From assembly GCA_014526335.1 (NCBI GenBank), contig JACTAT010000040.1:4199582-4263581 (forward strand): 64,000 nt of DNA, written 5' to 3'. The notes beneath the pieces were generated by a model. It searched no databases. It saw only the letters and a list, made by a program, of their open reading frames with translations, and had not been told where the DNA came from. Each line of letters begins with the position of its first letter. The first letter of the stretch is position 1. This document shows, piece by piece, positions 61,170 through 64,000 of this stretch. Position numbers and translations under genes: made by a program. This stretch comes from Chrysaora quinquecirrha (Eukaryota > Cnidaria > Scyphozoa > Semaeostomeae > Pelagiidae).

Positions 61170-63974
61170 CTGGAATAAAGGACAGGATTAATTTTACAGT
61201 TGACATCCACTATCTCGAGCTCTCGAACTGAAATTTGTTCGAGGTAGCGAATGTTCAAAATTAGTGATGCCCCATATAAATATAAAAGACCTACAGTTTT
61301 TAAATGAAAAAAAAACCCTAATTAACATGCAAGGTTACTGATCCCAGATTTCATGAAAAAGCCAATTATCTTTCACAATAAAAGTCCATGGTCATCTGCT
61401 TTCATGGATTAATTTCATGCCAATTATCGTTGAACTGGGGCTTGTGATGATGCAGCACATCTCCATGAGCTAAAACAGGCAGAGATTAAAGAGATTCCGA
61501 GCTTCATCTATTTAAACCCTTAGACGAACTTATGAGCGTATTTTAGGCCTGTATCTTTATCCAGTTTAGCAAAAATTTGGCAGAGCCAAGATAAGGAGCA
61601 ATTTTTCTCCATGGAAAATCGAAAGTTCGCATCAATTCATTCAGACTTTTAGCAATCGAAGTCTTTAGGACTTTTTACAATCTAAAAGCTGCATTCATGG
61701 AAGAGTACGTCTTTCCAAAATACACAAATCCACAAGCCATGACCTCAGTTTTAATGAACAATATTCTTCAATTCAAAGAGTCAAACCTACAAGTTTACGG
61801 TATATAAAATCTCTCAACTTTTTAGGTCCAAGAATTTGGAATTCTCTTCCAAACGAAATAAAATCATTAACAAATAAAAATCAATTGAAAATGCTAATTA
61901 AAAATTTGTTTTTCCAAAAAGAAAGCTGCTGCTCTGCTTGCAGCCAATAAATATCCATACTGCAATATCAGAGATTTGCTTAATGTTTTTGTTCATTAGT
62001 ATATCATGAAACAAAGAATAAACAAGGTTGATAAATGTATGTAGAAATCATAGCTGTGCAAGACTTTAGATTTCCTACTTTGGTTTTCTGCTCACAGTTG
62101 TCCCTGAAAGATGAGACTAATTTGTATGATCTGATCCTTTACAAGCATTGGATGATTCAAGGAAAGTCAGAATGGTATTCCCATGGCTTTTATCAGCTAA
62201 GGTATTGAGGAGCAAAGCAACAACCCCATTTGAAAACAAACAAAATTTGGCATCAAGGGAAAAATTACACCCTCCATCTTCCCCTGCTGTGATACAAGTG
62301 TAACTCAACTTGACGAAGCACCCAACTCTCAACCTTGCCACACACTGACAGTCTGACAACTGACAAAAATTGCAAACATTTAATGCAAAAATGAACAGCT
62401 GGAACTAGGTTGGAAAACTTGCACTTGCTGTAGCCATAAAAAGCAAGCAAGCAATCCTTGTCCAACCTCTATTCCTTCTTTCTTTGCTTTATTATTTTTG
62501 CTTATGCTATTATCTTTTTTTCTTTCTTTATTCCTATTTTTCTCTATTCTTTTTTTATAGTAAAATATTATCATTATTAATTGTTCATTGTTATTGTTAC
62601 TGTTATTACAATAAATCAATTTAGATATGTATAGTTAAATGTGAATAGGGCACTGGGCTCGAAAACCATTTTTGGTTCTACCCAGTGTCCTAGGCAACAA
62701 CGTCTTGCATGTAAAATCACTATTGTTTAAGTTTGTTAAGCAGGTCAAGTCTTCTGACAGATATCCAGCTGATGTGGACCTGATATCTAGAATTAATTTC
62801 CCAATACCCTGGGTACTCATTTATGGACAGCTGAGTTGACTCTAAGACTCATGTAAAGTGGTCCCAACAAGATTTGAACCCAAAACCTCATGATCATGAG
62901 CCAAAGCCTTTATCACTTGGCCACAACAGCTTTGAAATTGGTGGAGAATTCCTGCTTGCAGCCTGATCAGAGGCTCTCCCATAAAAAAACTAGCTAGATC
63001 CATAATTAATTTTGAATATTTGGCAGCATTCAAACAGCTTTCAAGGCTCTGCTCTGCTTGCAGCTCAAACATTCAAATAGATTTTTCTTGCTTCTCTTAG
63101 CATTTGGTAGAATAATGCAGTTGTTCTTAGTTACACGCTTTTTTTATAAGGAACCTACCTCAAGGCCTAGTTCTTAAAGTTCCTTATTCTTGGGCCTCTT
63201 TTGAGGCAATTGTAGTTCCAAAAGTTCCTTAATAGTTCCTTAATTTAACTGCACATACAGTGGTCTTAACAATAAAAGGGAGACATTTGCATGTGAGCAA
63301 AGCATGAGACTACTCAAAGAAACATTGGATACATGCTTAACGTACAATTTATGTGATTTTCGACTGCAAATGAATGGAACCGGCTTTCTAATTCTTGATT
63401 ATTTGCAGTGATAAAAGTATTCAACATTCAAAAGTTCCTTAATGATTTTCTCTTTAGTAGTATAAGTTCTTTAAATTTTCGGGCCTTCTACATGTAGGTT
63501 CCTTATAAAGTGGTTCCTTATAAAAAAAAGCGTGTAACCTACTTCTGAGATCCAAGCGACTGGCGCTAAAACACCATTTCACCTTCACCTTACTATTTAG
63601 TTACTGACCTTTACAGCAATCAGGAAGACAGTATTGACAACTGATTTCTTGATCATGGTATCTTTCTACTTTCAAGCACCCATCACTTGTCCAATAAGCA
63701 GGATATGTGTGAATGGCTTGTATAGCAGAAGATAATTCAGCTTTCTCCAACAAAATCTCAATGAAATATGTATTTGAATGAGATATTATTATCACATCAT
63801 TTTGCTTTAATTCTTGTAGCTTTATCAAAAGGTCTTTTAAGTTGTCAAAAAACTTGAGTTGCAAAATACACTGTTTGATATCTTCTTGAGTTAGGCCATG
63901 TTTATGCAGTTGATCTAAACCAAAGCACATGGCCTCCCCAGCCTTTTTCTTGAGCAATGCTACTTGCATGTTTT
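60892..63974 (-). CDS. PHOSPHO1/2-type HAD phosphatase, 3' part
   Basis: This is a haloacid-dehalogenase phosphatase of the PHOSPHO1 (phosphoethanolamine/phosphocholine) and PHOSPHO2 (pyridoxal phosphate) class. Two minus-strand exons are in the window: 63974-63609 (acceptor AATCTCAG) and 61169-60892 (acceptor TTTATTCCAG), joined in phase at Lys-Gly. Visible features are GLTQEDIKQCILQL, motif II VIIISHSNTYFIE, the Cys-rich CQYCLPDCCKG (as in NxCP...CK of the family), motif III IFIGDGTADFC and the VICRKGYRLHKLI tail. The N-terminal catalytic DFD/NTI exon lies past the right edge. The usual SDxN of motif II reads SHSN here. Substrate cannot be assigned. Confidence 0.88.
61220..61260. mobile_element. 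Tigger-like end fragment
   Basis: CACTATCTCGAGCTCTCGAAC and TTCGAGGTAGCGAATG are short pogo-type terminal words. Confidence 0.35.
61690..61950 (+). mobile_element. LINE reverse transcriptase C-terminal remnant
   Basis: The frame FLGPRIWNSLPNEIKSLTNK, then LIKNLFF and a stop, matches the G-P-x-x-W-N-x-x-P-x-x-I tail common in jockey/CR1-type LINE proteins. Upstream codons are broken by stops and shifts. It lies inside the phosphatase intron. Confidence 0.7.
62500..62640. repeat. T-rich/(ATT)n low-complexity tract
   Basis: TTTTTTCTTTCTTTATTCC and ATTGTTATTGTTACTGTTATT runs. It is a plausible decayed tail of the adjacent minus-strand SINE. Confidence 0.45.
62740..62930 (-). mobile_element. tRNA-derived SINE, family S1, minus copy
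   Basis: The B box complement is at 62870-62880 and the A box complement at 62914-62923. The body words ATACCCTGGGTACTCATTTA and GGACAGCTGAGTTGAC match S1. Confidence 0.8.
63134..63534. mobile_element. MITE, TTCCTTA-word subfamily
   Basis: CACGCTTTTTTTATAAGGAACC and the inverted GGTTCCTTATAAAAAAAAGCGTG are flanked by TA. About seven TTCCTTA sites are present. It sits just downstream (in plus coordinates, before 63609) of the phosphatase exon donor, inside the intron. Confidence 0.85.
63609..63974 (-). CDS. PHOSPHO-like internal exon
   Basis: 366 nt. The donor is AAAG/gtcagt, and the start phase is inferred from the downstream frame. It contains the cap-domain helices and motif II. Confidence 0.87.
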
Positions 63975-64000
63975 CTGAGATTTAGATTGGGAGCCAAATC

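Overview
The window looks like an animal nuclear genome, most likely a cnidarian (coral or anemone type). That placement is an inference. It rests on AT-rich DNA with short exons and GT/AG introns, very dense small DNA transposons, tRNA-derived SINEs, a Penelope-like remnant, and metazoan gene families. Two gaps of exactly 500 N (20861-21360 and 48203-48702) look like placeholders of unknown true size, so linkage across them is uncertain.

Layout. 1-3540 is the right end of a satellite array of about 197-bp units. 3.5-21 kb holds the 3' half of a minus-strand ABCC/MRP1-like transporter (exons from 20860 down to 5617). Its large introns carry many mobile elements, including a dimeric hammerhead-ribozyme element (about 7985-8450). 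On the opposite strand inside its largest intron sits a small three-exon secreted-peptide gene (10382-11505), and a copy of that gene's first exon lies at 13149. 21.4-26.6 kb has an orphan plus-strand terminal exon after the gap, then repeats. 26.6-31.8 kb is a minus-strand ETS-domain transcription factor. 34.1-38.8 kb is SDHC (plus), the membrane anchor of succinate dehydrogenase. 40.9-48.2 kb is ARCN1 (minus), coatomer delta, whose 5' end is lost in the second gap. 48.7-57 kb is mostly repeats, with a fragment of an uncharacterised protein family beside the gap. 57.85-58.25 kb is a secreted bursicon-like cystine-knot protein (plus). 60.9-64 kb is the 3' part of a PHOSPHO-type HAD phosphatase (minus), which continues past the right edge.

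The genes do not form a pathway. ABCC transport, ETS regulation, complex II, COPI and a phosphatase are independent functions. SDHC and ARCN1 are convergent. The ETS gene and SDHC are divergent.

The most unusual material is non-coding. (1) A tandem dimer carries one complete type I hammerhead fold. (2) A tandem SINE-like family combines Pol III A and B boxes with a hammerhead-like hairpin. (3) In one MITE family, a seven-base word at about eight homologous internal sites changes in unison between subfamilies. (4) A possible cationic or amidated peptide precursor is nested inside the ABCC intron. All calls come from reading the sequence, with no database search.
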